The translations under genes were made by a program, and so were the position numbers. 8,705 nucleotides of DNA from assembly GCA_029859085.1 (NCBI GenBank), contig JAOUDU010000078.1:1-8705 (forward strand), written 5' to 3'. Numbering within the stretch: position 1 is the first letter of the stretch; every line of letters starts with the position of its first letter. The notes beneath the pieces are model-generated. The model worked only from the letters and a program-made list of their open reading frames with translations. It did not search any database and was not told the origin of the DNA. Positions 1 to 6,915 of this stretch are shown here, one piece after another. The DNA comes from Gammaproteobacteria bacterium (GTDB lineage Bacteria > Pseudomonadota > Gammaproteobacteria > Pseudomonadales > Halieaceae).

Positions 1-375
1 TTCCCGGACGATCCAGGACTCGCTGACATAGTTCCAGCTGGAAAAACCGATGAACGCACACAGTGGCATCAGGAACACGATCCCTCCCAGGCTGTTCACC
101 CAGGCCTGCGTGCGGTGGCTGAAGTTGCGATAGAAAATATCCACGCGCACGTGGGCCCCGCTTTTGAGGGCATAGGCCGTACCCAGCATGAACAGGCAAC
201 CGTGCATGTAGGTGACTGTTTCCTGCGCCATGATCGAGCCGACATTGAATCCGTAACGCATGACCACAACGACCGTGGTCAGCAGCGCCATACCGAAAAC
301 GAGCCATGCCAGCAGGCGGCCGCTGCGTTCGGTAAAAATGTCTATGTAATGCACACAGGCGCGCAGTACAGGCAT
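1..375 (-). CDS. TRAP transporter small permease (DctQ-like), 3'-partial
   Basis: Small integral-membrane subunit of a tripartite ATP-independent periplasmic (TRAP) transporter. With a large permease and a periplasmic binding protein it imports organic acids or similar solutes using an ion gradient. The visible 125 residues begin MPVLRACVHYIDIFTERSGR. Hydrophobic segments lie at about 20-39, 55-70 and 95-115. After the first comes an MRYGFN stretch, then a QE pair (51-52), and GAHVRVDIFY (73-82) between the second and third segments; this arrangement is typical of DctQ proteins. It most resembles the mannitol/chloroaromatic-type small permeases (COG4665-like), which is a judgement from memory. 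The frame is open to the left window edge, so roughly the last 50-60 residues, with the fourth membrane segment, are missing. The ATG at 375 is the natural start; I see no strong ribosome binding site. The large permease is expected just beyond the left edge. The substrate cannot be read from this subunit. Confidence 0.82.
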   Translation of the reverse strand, partial: MPVLRACVHYIDIFTERSGRLLAWLVFGMALLTTVVVVMRYGFNVGSIMAQETVTYMHGCLFMLGTAYALKSGAHVRVDIFYRNFSHRTQAWVNSLGGIVFLMPLCAFIGFSSWNYVSESWIVRE

Positions 376-475
376 GTCGGATAAGTCTTTTTGATTATTG
401 TGGGGCAGGGTATCATAGCCACTTCCCCGACGTGAAAACTTATTCCGCCCTTCCTGCCGACACGGAATCAACCAG
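376..475. promoter_or_regulatory. Divergent promoter region between TRAP permease and yaaA
   Basis: A 100-bp spacer separates two divergently transcribed genes and is AT-richer than its surroundings. On the minus strand a good -10 match, TATGAT (plus 412-417), is preceded 15 nt upstream by TTTTCA, a fair -35, which would give a leader of about 30 nt for the permease gene. On the plus strand TTGATT (391-396) and TATCAT (411-416) are only 14 nt apart, which is too short for a standard sigma70 promoter, so no plus promoter is clear. yaaA belongs to the OxyR regulon in E. coli; I could not recognise an OxyR site here by eye. Confidence 0.35.
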
Positions 476-1261
476 ATGTTGACGGTAATTTCCCCAGCTA
501 AAACCCTGGATTTTGATACGCCCCCGGGCACCCGCAAGGCGACCCAGCCCCGCTTTCTCGCGCGTTCCGCCGAGCTGGTGGAAGATGCGCGCGCGCTGAC
601 TCCATTTGCTATCCGGGAACTGATGGGCGTAAGTGAAAAAATCGCGGAACTCAACCACCGGCGCTTCATGGACTGGCACGCTCCCTTCAGCCTGGACAAC
701 GCCAAGCAGGCCCTGCTGGCCTTCAGGGGGGATGTGTATACCGGGCTGGATGCCGACAGCCTCGACGCCGCCCAGCTCGGCTTCGCCCAGCGCCACCTGC
801 GCATTCTCTCGGGGCTCTACGGTATCCTGCGTCCGCTCGACCTGATCCAGCCTTACCGCCTGGAGATGGGCCTGAAGTTTGCGAATCGCGGCGGCGCTAA
901 CCTGTACGAGTTCTGGGGCGAATCGATTACCGCGGAGCTCAACAGGGAACTCGGGAAGTCGGGCTCGAAGGTGTTGGTGAACCTGGCCTCCAACGAATAC
1001 TTCCACGCGGTGAGGCCACGCGCGCTCGAGGCGGAGATCATCACCCCGGTGTTCAGGGACCTCAAGGGCGGCAAGTACAGGATTATCAGCTTCTTCGCCA
1101 AGAAAGCCCGTGGACAGATGGCCCGGTTTATCATCGACCGGGAACTCGACGACCCCCGGGACCTGAAAGAATTCAGGTCCGGCGGCTACCGCTACAACAG
1201 GGCGCAGTCCACTGCCAGGGAGTTGGTCTTCACCCGCGACGCGCCGCCCGCGGCCGCCTGA
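476..1261 (+). CDS. yaaA: Peroxide stress protein YaaA (DUF328/UPF0246)
   Basis: Cytoplasmic YaaA-family protein. In E. coli, YaaA is induced by OxyR during hydrogen peroxide stress and limits intracellular free iron, reducing Fenton damage to DNA and proteins; structural work describes a DNA-binding fold. At 261 residues it matches the usual length (about 258). Family signatures run the whole length: ISPAKTLDF at 5-13, AFRGDVYTGL at 82-91, LRILSGLYGILRPLDLIQPY at 108-127, RLEMG at 128-132, LYEFWG at 143-148, NLASNEYF at 169-176, and IISFFAKKARGQMARFII at 203-220. The ATG at 476 gives exactly the family N-terminus (MLTVISPAKT). The ribosome binding site is weak (GGA about 11 nt upstream). It is the first gene of a probable two-gene unit with the methyltransferase 17 nt downstream. 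A strong inverted repeat lies inside it at 1159-1180. Confidence 0.96.
   Translation: MLTVISPAKTLDFDTPPGTRKATQPRFLARSAELVEDARALTPFAIRELMGVSEKIAELNHRRFMDWHAPFSLDNAKQALLAFRGDVYTGLDADSLDAAQLGFAQRHLRILSGLYGILRPLDLIQPYRLEMGLKFANRGGANLYEFWGESITAELNRELGKSGSKVLVNLASNEYFHAVRPRALEAEIITPVFRDLKGGKYRIISFFAKKARGQMARFIIDRELDDPRDLKEFRSGGYRYNRAQSTARELVFTRDAPPAAA
1159..1180. repeat. Perfect 9-bp inverted repeat inside yaaA
   Basis: GGACCTGAA (1159-1167) and TTCAGGTCC (1172-1180) are exact reverse complements around an AGAA loop. The helix can extend by two further C-G pairs past a single bulged G. It encodes part of DLKEFRSGG (residues 229-237 of YaaA). No T-run follows, so it does not look like an intrinsic terminator. 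It could be an mRNA hairpin, a protein site, or chance. Confidence 0.6.
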
Positions 1262-1278
1262 CCGCGCCGGGGCCAAAC

Positions 1279-1908
1279 GTGGACGCGCTGCCCTTTTCCC
1301 AGGCCTGTGAAAACAACAAGGCCTTCATCCTGGAAGTGCTGCTGGAGGTTTTCGCGGATCGGCGCGAGGTGCTGGAAATCGCCAGCGGCACTGGCCAGCA
1401 CGCCTGCCACTTTGCCGCGGGTATGCCCTGGCTGCGCTGGCAGCCGACGGAACTGGCTGAAAACCTGCGTTTCCTGCTGCCCCGCTGTCGCGCTTACGCC
1501 GGCGCCAACCTGCTGCCGCCGGTGGCCCTGGATGTTCGGGACCCCGCCTGGCCGCTGGCGATTCCGGACGCAATGTTCAGCGCCAACAGCCTGCATATCA
1601 TGGCCTTTGCCGCGGTCGAACAATTTTTCGCCGCACTGGCGGAACAGGCCGGCCCCGATGTGACACTGGTTGTTTACGGGCCCTTTAACTACTGCGGCAA
1701 GTACACCAGCCCCAGCAACGCCAGGTTTGACCGGTGGCTGGCGCAGCAGCATCCGGACAGCGCCATCCGGGATTTCGAGGCAGTCGACCGGCTGGCGGCG
1801 CAGGCGGGTTTTGCGCTGCGGGCAGATCACGACATGCCCGCGAACAATCGACTGCTGGTGTGGCATAAACCGCTGCGCGAACAGCGGACGCCCGGCCAGG
1901 TGGACTGA
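1279..1908 (+). CDS. DUF938 family SAM-dependent methyltransferase
   Basis: Predicted class I S-adenosylmethionine-dependent methyltransferase of the DUF938 family, which includes the human METTL26 homologue; the substrate is unknown. The 209 residues show the family N-terminus FSQACENNKAFIL (6-18) and the SAM-binding glycine loop VLEIASGTGQHACHFA (31-46). An acidic/aromatic segment, LRWQPTEL (52-59), follows. The FSANSLHIMAF region (100-110) stands where a motif IV-like strand is expected, and YGPFNYCGKYTSPSNARFD (133-151) is strongly characteristic. MPANNRLLVW (186-195) closes the fold. The start is GTG at 1279, 17 nt after the yaaA stop; no better start exists before the conserved N-terminus, so it is probably cotranscribed with yaaA. 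It ends 22 nt before the convergent acyltransferase gene. Family assignment is firm; any tie to peroxide stress rests on position only. Confidence 0.9.
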   Translation: MDALPFSQACENNKAFILEVLLEVFADRREVLEIASGTGQHACHFAAGMPWLRWQPTELAENLRFLLPRCRAYAGANLLPPVALDVRDPAWPLAIPDAMFSANSLHIMAFAAVEQFFAALAEQAGPDVTLVVYGPFNYCGKYTSPSNARFDRWLAQQHPDSAIRDFEAVDRLAAQAGFALRADHDMPANNRLLVWHKPLREQRTPGQVD

Positions 1909-1930
1909 GGCGCCAGCCCCGGTCGAGTCT

Positions 1931-3079
1931 TCAGCCCCCGTTTTCCCTGAACGGCAGCAGGGTGGATGCGTCCCTGAGATAGGCCTCGCTGTGGACGGCC
2001 TCGCGGCGCGTGAAATCGCCCACTGCGGCGGACAGGCGCGGGTCGGCGATCCAGTGGCTTGACCAGGTCGGGACGGGGCGGAAACCGCGCTGGATTTTAT
2101 GCTCGCCCTGGGCACCGGGATCAAATTTTTTCAGGCCGTGGGCGATGCAGTACTCGATACCCTGGTAGTAGCAGGTTTCGAAGTGAAGGCAATCGTATTC
2201 CCGCTCACACCCCCAGTAGCGACCGTACAGGGTGTCGCCGGAGCGGAAATACAGCGCCCCGGCAACCGCCCGGCTCTCCAGGTATGCCAGCACCATGATC
2301 ACCTGCGCGCCGAGTTGCGGCGCGACCCGGGTGAAGAAGTCGCGTGTCAGGTAGCCCCCGTGGCCGCTGCGCTTGGCATAGGTCAGTTGGTAAAACCGGT
2401 GGAACTGCAGCCAGCGCTCGCTGCCTATGTCGTCACCGCAAAAGGTTTTGAGCACCAGTCCCTGCTCTGCGACTCGAGCGCGCTCGCGCCGCAGGTTTTT
2501 GCGCTTGCGGCTGGTGAAGCCGGCCAGGAAGGCCTCGAAATTGTCATAGCCTTCGTTGAACCAGTGAAACTGGGTGGCGGTGCGCCGGTGCAGGCCCGCC
2601 TCCAGCAGGCGCCGGGCCACCCCCTCCTCCGGAAACAGCAGGTGCCAGGATGAAATACCGCGGGCGCTGGCGAAGCGGCGAATTGCCTGTAGCGCCGCTT
2701 CCCAGGCGGCATCCAGGTCGCCGTCCGGACGCAGGCACAGCCGCGGGCCGGTGGCGGGGGTGAAGGGAATCGCGCTGACCAGCTTGGGATAGTAATCGAG
2801 CCCGCTGCGCTGCCAGGCATCGGCCCAGGACCAGTCAAATACGTACTCGCCATAGGAGTGGGATTTGAGGTACAGGGGCATGACCGCCAGGATTCCCGCC
2901 GCATCGCGCAGCAGCAGGTGACAGGGCTGCCAGCCGGTGTCGGCGTTGGCACAACCGGTCTGCTCCAGGCCAAACAGAAACTCGTGGCGCAAAAAGGGGT
3001 AGTCGAGGCCGGCCAGGCGATTCCAGTCCCCGGCCGGGATCTCCCCCAGGCTTCCCAGGAACTCCGCCGCAATCTTCAT
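1931..3079 (-). CDS. DUF482/FemAB-like GNAT acyltransferase
   Basis: Predicted cytoplasmic acyltransferase of the DUF482 family (PF04339, FemAB-like, sometimes named peptidoglycan biosynthesis/recognition protein). The true substrate is not established. The product is 382 residues, usual for the family. Signatures include [19 protein letters not shown] (26-44), [20 protein letters not shown] (68-87), the basic stretch [16 protein letters not shown] (188-203), [10 protein letters not shown] (240-249), and the C-terminal GNAT-like core with [18 protein letters not shown] (274-291), [14 protein letters not shown] (299-312) and [15 protein letters not shown] (319-333). I chose the ATG at 3079 because it begins MKIAAEF. 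The same reading frame stays open further upstream to 3298, but there it only overlaps ubiA in another frame. This start shares ATGA with the ubiA stop and lacks an obvious ribosome binding site, so translation probably depends on ubiA. It is the last gene of the ubiC-ubiA unit. Confidence 0.88.
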   Translation of the reverse strand: MKIAAEFLGSLGEIPAGDWNRLAGLDYPFLRHEFLFGLEQTGCANADTGWQPCHLLLRDAAGILAVMPLYLKSHSYGEYVFDWSWADAWQRSGLDYYPKLVSAIPFTPATGPRLCLRPDGDLDAAWEAALQAIRRFASARGISSWHLLFPEEGVARRLLEAGLHRRTATQFHWFNEGYDNFEAFLAGFTSRKRKNLRRERARVAEQGLVLKTFCGDDIGSERWLQFHRFYQLTYAKRSGHGGYLTRDFFTRVAPQLGAQVIMVLAYLESRAVAGALYFRSGDTLYGRYWGCEREYDCLHFETCYYQGIEYCIAHGLKKFDPGAQGEHKIQRGFRPVPTWSSHWIADPRLSAAVGDFTRREAVHSEAYLRDASTLLPFRENGG

Positions 3080-3951
3080 TGGGTGGCAGCCGAAGCGCTG
3101 TAGTGCAGCACGATGCCGGCAAAGATCGCCATACCCACCCAGTTGTTGTGCAGGAAGGCCCTGAAGCAGGCGTCGCGCTCGCGCTCGCGAATCAGGTACT
3201 GGTGGTAGCCGAACAGGGCGGCCGACACAACCAGGGACAGGTTGAAGTAGAGCCCCAGCTCGAATGCCCGGCCCGCCAGATACAGGGTGAGCAGGCACAG
3301 CAGCTGCAGTGCGCCGATGATAACGCGGTCGTGCCGGCCGAACAGGATGGCGGTGGACTTCACACCGGCGGCAATATCGTCGTCGCGGTCAACCATCGCG
3401 TACTTGGTGTCATAGGCCACGATCCACCAGAAGTTGCCGAGAAATACCAGCCACAGGGCCGCGGGCAGTTCGCCCCGCTGGGCGGCGAAGGCCATCGGAA
3501 TGCCCCAGGAGAAGGCCAGCCCCAATACCAGCTGCGGCAGGTGCGTGTAGCGCTTCATAAAGGGGTAGGTGGAGGCCAGCACCACCGCCGCCACCGACAG
3601 CCAGATGGTCAGGGGGTTGGTCAGCAACACCAGCCCAAAGGCCGCCAGCATCAATACGAAAAACAGGGTTATGGCCTCTTTTTCCGTCACCGCGCCGGTG
3701 ACCAGCGGGCGCCCGCTGGTGCGCTTGACCGCGCCGTCCACACGCCGGTCTGCCAGGTCGTTGATGATGCAGCCGGCGGAGCGGGTCAGGAAGGTCCCGC
3801 CGATAAAAATCGCCAGCAGTCCGCAGTCGGGCACCCCCCGCGCCGCTATCCACAGCGCCCACAGGGTCGGCCACAGCAGCAGCAGGGTGCCTATCGGTTT
3901 GTCGAAGCGGATCAGCTGCAGCAGTGCGCTGGTTTTTGAGGTGCTTGCCAT
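3076..3951 (-). CDS. ubiA: 4-hydroxybenzoate polyprenyltransferase UbiA
   Basis: Inner-membrane prenyltransferase that attaches a polyprenyl chain to 4-hydroxybenzoate, the second committed step of ubiquinone synthesis. The first Mg-binding aspartate motif is [14 protein letters not shown] (60-73), with N64, D65, D68 and D72, followed by VKRTSGRPL (75-83). The second is [15 protein letters not shown] (178-192), followed by KSTAILFG (198-205). Several strongly hydrophobic segments span the rest, as expected of a UbiA-fold multi-pass protein. From the ATG at 3951 it has 291 residues, matching E. coli UbiA (290). A TTG at 3984 could add 11 residues, but it begins an unconserved polar stretch and has no better ribosome binding site. 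It lies 63 nt downstream of ubiC and overlaps the acyltransferase start by four bases. Confidence 0.97.
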   Translation of the reverse strand: MASTSKTSALLQLIRFDKPIGTLLLLWPTLWALWIAARGVPDCGLLAIFIGGTFLTRSAGCIINDLADRRVDGAVKRTSGRPLVTGAVTEKEAITLFFVLMLAAFGLVLLTNPLTIWLSVAAVVLASTYPFMKRYTHLPQLVLGLAFSWGIPMAFAAQRGELPAALWLVFLGNFWWIVAYDTKYAMVDRDDDIAAGVKSTAILFGRHDRVIIGALQLLCLLTLYLAGRAFELGLYFNLSLVVSAALFGYHQYLIRERERDACFRAFLHNNWVGMAIFAGIVLHYSASAATQ

Positions 3952-4014
3952 GGGTTGTTCTGTACCTGTCCCTGGAACGGCCAAGCTTACTGGGTTGACG
4001 TCACAATTGCAGCG

Positions 4015-4626
4015 CTAACCGGCAAGGACGCTGCCGCGCCGGGCCCGGTGGACCGCCAGCGCTGTGGTCCAGGGGGTGAAGCCCTCGAGGAACACCTCGC
4101 TCACCATCAGGCTGCGCCCGCCAATTACGAAGCGCGAGCGCCGGCCCCAGGCCGGGCTGTCCTGGCGCAGGGCAGGGGGCAGGTAGTCGCTGTCACCTTC
4201 TATCCGGGCCAGCTCGAAGGGGCTGCGGCGCATGCCGGGGTACTTGAAAAGAATGGCCCCAAGGGACTTGTTCTGCAGGTAGCGCAGGTGGCGAAGTTCC
4301 CCGGTCAGGCTGCTGACGGGAAAGACGCTGCGGGCAAAAACCACGGTCTGCTGCGCCAGCATCAGGCCCACCTCCCGTACCAGGGCCCTTTGTCCGGCAA
4401 CCACGCCCAGTAACCTGCTCTCCGAATACAGTGGCAGCTGCCAGCCCTGGTATAGGCGGTCAACCCTGAATTCGCCGTGGTTCAGCCCGATGAGTCGCAT
4501 CGTCAGGGAGCCGTCGTCCAGCAGCCAGGGCCGGCAGTCTGGCGGCAGTTGGGCCGTGGTGTATCGCCTGATCGGACGCCATCGGGGTTCGCAGGTAATC
4601 TGGCGTGGACTGGGTCGGTGGGGCAC
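4015..4626 (-). CDS. ubiC: Chorismate lyase UbiC
   Basis: Soluble chorismate pyruvate-lyase, converting chorismate to 4-hydroxybenzoate plus pyruvate, the entry step to ubiquinone in gammaproteobacteria. The 203 residues include PWLLDDGSLTMRLI (33-46), ALVREVGLM (81-89) with R84 at the position of the catalytic arginine in E. coli (R76), FPVSSLTGELRHLRYL (102-117), SLGAILF (121-127), and WGRRSRFVIGGRSLMVSEVF (160-179), where E177 aligns with the E. coli catalytic glutamate (E155). It is longer than E. coli UbiC (165) at both ends. The start is GTG at 4626; it has no clear ribosome binding site and no in-frame alternative before the conserved region, so the N-terminus is the least certain part. 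First gene of the ubiC-ubiA-acyltransferase unit, divergent from the rubredoxin fusion gene. Confidence 0.93.
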   Translation of the reverse strand: MPHRPSPRQITCEPRWRPIRRYTTAQLPPDCRPWLLDDGSLTMRLIGLNHGEFRVDRLYQGWQLPLYSESRLLGVVAGQRALVREVGLMLAQQTVVFARSVFPVSSLTGELRHLRYLQNKSLGAILFKYPGMRRSPFELARIEGDSDYLPPALRQDSPAWGRRSRFVIGGRSLMVSEVFLEGFTPWTTALAVHRARRGSVLAG

Positions 4627-4737
4627 GGCGGGAGGGGCTCGTCGCTGGCTGGATAAGCGGCGAGGATGCGCGATAGGGCAGGCGCTTGCAAGCCCCGGAC
4701 TGGTTCAGTTTGCCCGCCCGTGGCGCGGATAAAACCC

Positions 4738-4765
4738 TTGCACAAAACAGGCACATCCCTATAGT
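4738..4765 (+). promoter_or_regulatory. Candidate sigma70 promoter for the rubredoxin fusion operon
   Basis: TTGCAC (4738-4743) and TATAGT (4760-4765) are separated by 16 bp. The -10 matches the consensus at five of six positions, the -35 at three of six. Transcription would begin near 4772, leaving a leader of about 150 nt before the ATG at 4926. Identified by eye only. Confidence 0.4.
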
Positions 4766-4819
4766 GTTGCGGTCCAAATTTTGATCGAAACCAGGCCGTG
4801 CCCAGCCGGCGCGGCGCAG

Positions 4820-4836
4820 GGTCGATTCACTCGACC
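4820..4836. repeat. Spaced palindrome, candidate operator or leader hairpin
   Basis: GGTCGA (4820-4825) and TCGACC (4831-4836) are exact reverse complements around TTCAC. The element lies about 50 nt downstream of the predicted plus-strand start and 90 nt before the rubredoxin ATG. It could be a dimeric regulator site or a short RNA hairpin. I do not recognise it as a known operator, and six-base arms can occur by chance. Confidence 0.35.
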
Positions 4837-4845
4837 ACACCCCGT

Positions 4846-4929
4846 ATGCGACAATGCCGGCCCGCGCGCAATGGCAGCGATGAAAGCAGTGTTGTCCCCC
4901 GGGGCAAATCAGAGCGAGAAGTGACATGA
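4846..4929 (+). CDS. Possible 27-residue leader ORF overlapping the rubredoxin start
   Basis: An ATG at 4846 opens a 27-codon frame ([16 protein letters not shown]...) whose TGA stop (4927-4929) overlaps the rubredoxin ATG (4926-4928) in the coupled ATGA form. A second, nested frame, [17 protein letters not shown], runs from 4871 to 4924 and stops one base before that ATG. Neither has a clear ribosome binding site or a recognisable domain. Both may be accidental; they are recorded because their stops sit where a coupled leader peptide would end. Confidence 0.12.
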   Translation: MRQCRPARNGSDESSVVPRGKSEREVT

Positions 4930-6296
4930 GCAAGTACGAATGTATCGTCTGTGGCCTGATCTACGACGAAAAGGAGGGCTGGCCGGATGACGGTATTGCC
5001 CCCGGCACCAAATGGGAAGATGTTCCTGCGGACTGGTTGTGTCCCGACTGTGGCGTGGGCAAGGAAGACTTCGAATTGCTGGAAGAGTCGCCGGTGGACG
5101 AAACGCCTCATCACGAGGAGCCGGTGGTCGACAAGGTGCACGCGCCGGTAGTCATCCTCGGTACCGGCCTGGCGGGATACGGGCTGGCCAAGGAGTTTCG
5201 CAAGTCAGACGACAGCACGCCGCTGATTCTGATCACCTCCGACGACGGTCGTTCGTACTCCAAGCCCATGCTCTCCACCGGGTATACCAAGAACCATGGC
5301 GCCAACGACCTCGCCCAGCTGGATGCGGGCAGTATGGCCCGGATGCTCAAGGCCAGTGTCTGGACCATGACCCGGGTCAACGAGATCGATACCGCGCAGC
5401 AGCTGATCAGGGTAGGCGATGCCCAGACCGCTATTCACTACGGCAAGCTGGTGCTGGCCGTGGGCGCGGAGGTGATCAGCCCGCCCATACAGGGCGATGC
5501 CCTGGAGCTGGTGTACTCGGTGAACGACCTGCTGGACTACGATGATTTCCGCACCGCGGTGGCCAAGAACAAGGTGAAGAAAGTCTGCATTATCGGCGGC
5601 GGCCTGATCGGCTGTGAATTTACCAACGACCTGATCAATGGCGGTTTCGAGGTGGAAGCGGTGGACCCCCTGGGCTACTGCCTGCCCACCCTGCTGCCCG
5701 AGACAGCGGGCAAGGCGGTGCAGGCGGCACTGGAGGCGAAAGGCGCGAAATTCCATTTCGGCCCGCTGGTGACGGCCGTGAACAAGGCCGCCAGCGGCGT
5801 GACAGTCAGCCTCAATAACGGCGCCACCATCGCCGCCGATATCGTGGTGTCCGCGGTGGGTGTCCGCCCCCGCACCGGCCTGGCCAAGGCGTCCGGCATC
5901 GCCACCAACCGGGGCATCGTCACCAACCGCCTGCTGGAAACCAGCGCTCCCAATGTCTACGCCCTGGGTGATTGCGCCGAGGTGGCCGGGCATGTGCTGG
6001 TCTACGTCGCTCCCCTGATGGCGGCGGCCCGGGCCCTGGGCAAGACCCTGGCGGGTGAACCCACCGAGGTCAGCTATCCCGCCATGCCGGTGACGATCAA
6101 GACACCGGCCTGCCCGGTGGTCGTGGCGCCGCCGGCGATGGGCGCCGAGGGCGCGTGGTCCATCGCCGCGGATGGCTGTAATGTGAAGGCGGAATTCCGC
6201 GATCCCGGAGGCAAGCTGCTGGGCTTTGCCCTGACCGGGGAGGCCACCAAAGACAAACTGGCGCTGCAGAAGGAACTGCCGGCCATCCTGTCCTGA
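4926..6296 (+). CDS. Rubredoxin fused to FAD-dependent rubredoxin reductase
   Basis: Single-chain electron carrier: NAD(P)H reduces FAD in the C-terminal domain, and electrons pass to the Fe(Cys)4 centre of the N-terminal rubredoxin. The rubredoxin (about 1-52) has both cysteine pairs, C6/C9 in CIVCG and C39/C42 in CPDCG, with the usual [11 protein letters not shown] region between. It lacks the arginine insertion after the second CXXCG that marks AlkG1-type proteins, so it looks AlkG2/RubA1-like, the type competent to serve alkane hydroxylases. An acidic/histidine-containing linker (about 53-72, [13 protein letters not shown]) leads to the reductase, with FAD motif [11 protein letters not shown] (76-86), nucleotide-binding [10 protein letters not shown] (222-231) and the C-terminal FAD motif YALGDCAEV (345-353). 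The reductase part, about 383 residues, equals stand-alone RubB. The ATG at 4926 gives the exact rubredoxin N-terminus; GAGAAG lies 4 nt upstream. No alkane hydroxylase is present here, so the acceptor is unknown. It overlaps the DUF1415 start by one base. Confidence 0.95.
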   Translation: MSKYECIVCGLIYDEKEGWPDDGIAPGTKWEDVPADWLCPDCGVGKEDFELLEESPVDETPHHEEPVVDKVHAPVVILGTGLAGYGLAKEFRKSDDSTPLILITSDDGRSYSKPMLSTGYTKNHGANDLAQLDAGSMARMLKASVWTMTRVNEIDTAQQLIRVGDAQTAIHYGKLVLAVGAEVISPPIQGDALELVYSVNDLLDYDDFRTAVAKNKVKKVCIIGGGLIGCEFTNDLINGGFEVEAVDPLGYCLPTLLPETAGKAVQAALEAKGAKFHFGPLVTAVNKAASGVTVSLNNGATIAADIVVSAVGVRPRTGLAKASGIATNRGIVTNRLLETSAPNVYALGDCAEVAGHVLVYVAPLMAAARALGKTLAGEPTEVSYPAMPVTIKTPACPVVVAPPAMGAEGAWSIAADGCNVKAEFRDPGGKLLGFALTGEATKDKLALQKELPAILS

Positions 6297-6874
6297 TGCC
6301 ATTCCGGGCGGGGGAGCCGGTTGCCCCGGCGACCGCGGAGGCCCATATCAGGACATGGCTGGCCCAGTGCGTCGTCGGCCTGAATCTCTGCCCTTTTGCG
6401 CGGCCCCTGCTGGGCTCGGAGAGGCTGCGTATTGCCATTTGCAACGCGACGCAGCCGGACGCCCTGCGAACGGTATTCCTGCAGGAGCTTGACCTGCTCC
6501 AGCGCTGCGGCGAGGAGGAGATCGCCACCACGCTGCTCGCCTTTCCCGCAGCGCTGGGGGATTTTCACGACTACCTGGATTTCCTCGACGAGGCCCAGGC
6601 CCTGCTGGCCGAGGCTGGGCTGGAGGGCGTCGTCCAGCTGGCGAGCTTCCACCCCCGGTACCTGTTTGCCGGGGAGGCCGCTGATGCACCCGGCCATTAC
6701 AGCAACCGCTCGCCTTACCCGCTGATTCACCTGTTGCGGGAAGAAAGCCTGACCCGGGCGCTGGCGGACGGTGCCGACCCCGAGCAGATCCCGGCCCGCA
6801 ATATCGCCACCCTCGAGGAGATCGGCGTCGCCGCACTGGAGCGGCGCTGGCGCGATATGTTTGGCGACAGCTAG
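6296..6874 (+). CDS. DUF1415 domain protein
   Basis: Conserved protein of unknown function, common in gamma- and betaproteobacteria. At 192 residues it is close to the usual family length. Signatures are WLAQCVVGLNLCPFA (21-35), QLASFHPRYLFAG (114-126), HYSNRSPYPLIHLLREESL (134-152) and the PARNIATLEEIG stretch (166-177). C32 in the NLCPF motif and H119 are conserved-looking polar residues in otherwise hydrophobic motifs and would be the first candidates for a metal or redox role, which is speculation. No signal peptide or membrane segment is visible. Its ATG overlaps the TGA of the rubredoxin-reductase gene (TGATG) with no ribosome binding site at normal spacing, which suggests translational coupling. 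It converges on recG across a 198-bp spacer. Confidence 0.88.
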   Translation: MPFRAGEPVAPATAEAHIRTWLAQCVVGLNLCPFARPLLGSERLRIAICNATQPDALRTVFLQELDLLQRCGEEEIATTLLAFPAALGDFHDYLDFLDEAQALLAEAGLEGVVQLASFHPRYLFAGEAADAPGHYSNRSPYPLIHLLREESLTRALADGADPEQIPARNIATLEEIGVAALERRWRDMFGDS

Positions 6875-6915
6875 GTCTGTAAACCCGTCGGGGTGTTCAC
6901 GCACAGGTCATTCAT
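6871..6915 (-). CDS. Possible 14-residue mini-ORF in the DUF1415-recG spacer
   Basis: On the minus strand an ATG at 6915 follows AAGGAA (plus 6921-6926) with a 5-nt gap, a near-ideal ribosome binding site. It encodes MNDLCVNTPTGLQT before a TAG that overlaps the DUF1415 stop. The same frame is open upstream to 7035 (about 54 codons) without another good start. No family is recognised. It may be a chance ORF or the remnant of a longer gene. Confidence 0.12.
   Translation of the reverse strand: MNDLCVNTPTGLQT

Larger units (their letters stand above)
4627..4925. other. Divergent intergenic region between ubiC and the rubredoxin fusion gene
   Basis: This 299-bp stretch holds no convincing gene. 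It contains an AT-richer core (about 4730-4795), where a plus-strand promoter can be drawn. It also holds a spaced palindrome at 4820-4836 and two short open frames that end at or just before the rubredoxin start. I found no convincing minus-strand promoter for ubiC; a weak TATAGG -10 (plus 4758-4763) has no matching -35. No riboswitch or known leader was recognised. Confidence 0.6.

Noticed and set aside
440..1276. A 278-residue open frame on the minus strand across yaaA
   Set aside because: It is antisense to a clear full-length YaaA gene, has low-complexity composition typical of GC-rich shadow frames, and shows no domain.
1938..1954. CCGTT/AACGG stem near the convergent end of the methyltransferase and acyltransferase genes
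   Set aside because: Only five pairs with a seven-base loop and no T-run; it lies inside the acyltransferase coding end and does not qualify as an intrinsic terminator.
3079..3939. A 286-residue plus-strand open frame antisense to ubiA
   Set aside because: UbiA carries both aspartate motifs in the opposite strand; the antisense product is a Gln/Gly/His-rich artefact.
3952..3984. An N-terminal extension of UbiA from a TTG at 3984
   Set aside because: The extra 11 residues are polar and unconserved, and the ATG at 3951 gives the normal family length.
3996..4003. TGACGTCA palindrome in the ubiC-ubiA gap
   Set aside because: An 8-bp palindrome is expected about every few hundred bases; no paired site or bacterial regulator is suggested.
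5205..6302. A 365-residue open frame on the minus strand across the rubredoxin reductase
   Set aside because: It mirrors the codon structure of the reductase; rich in Gly, His, Gln and Arg with no recognisable family, so it is a shadow.
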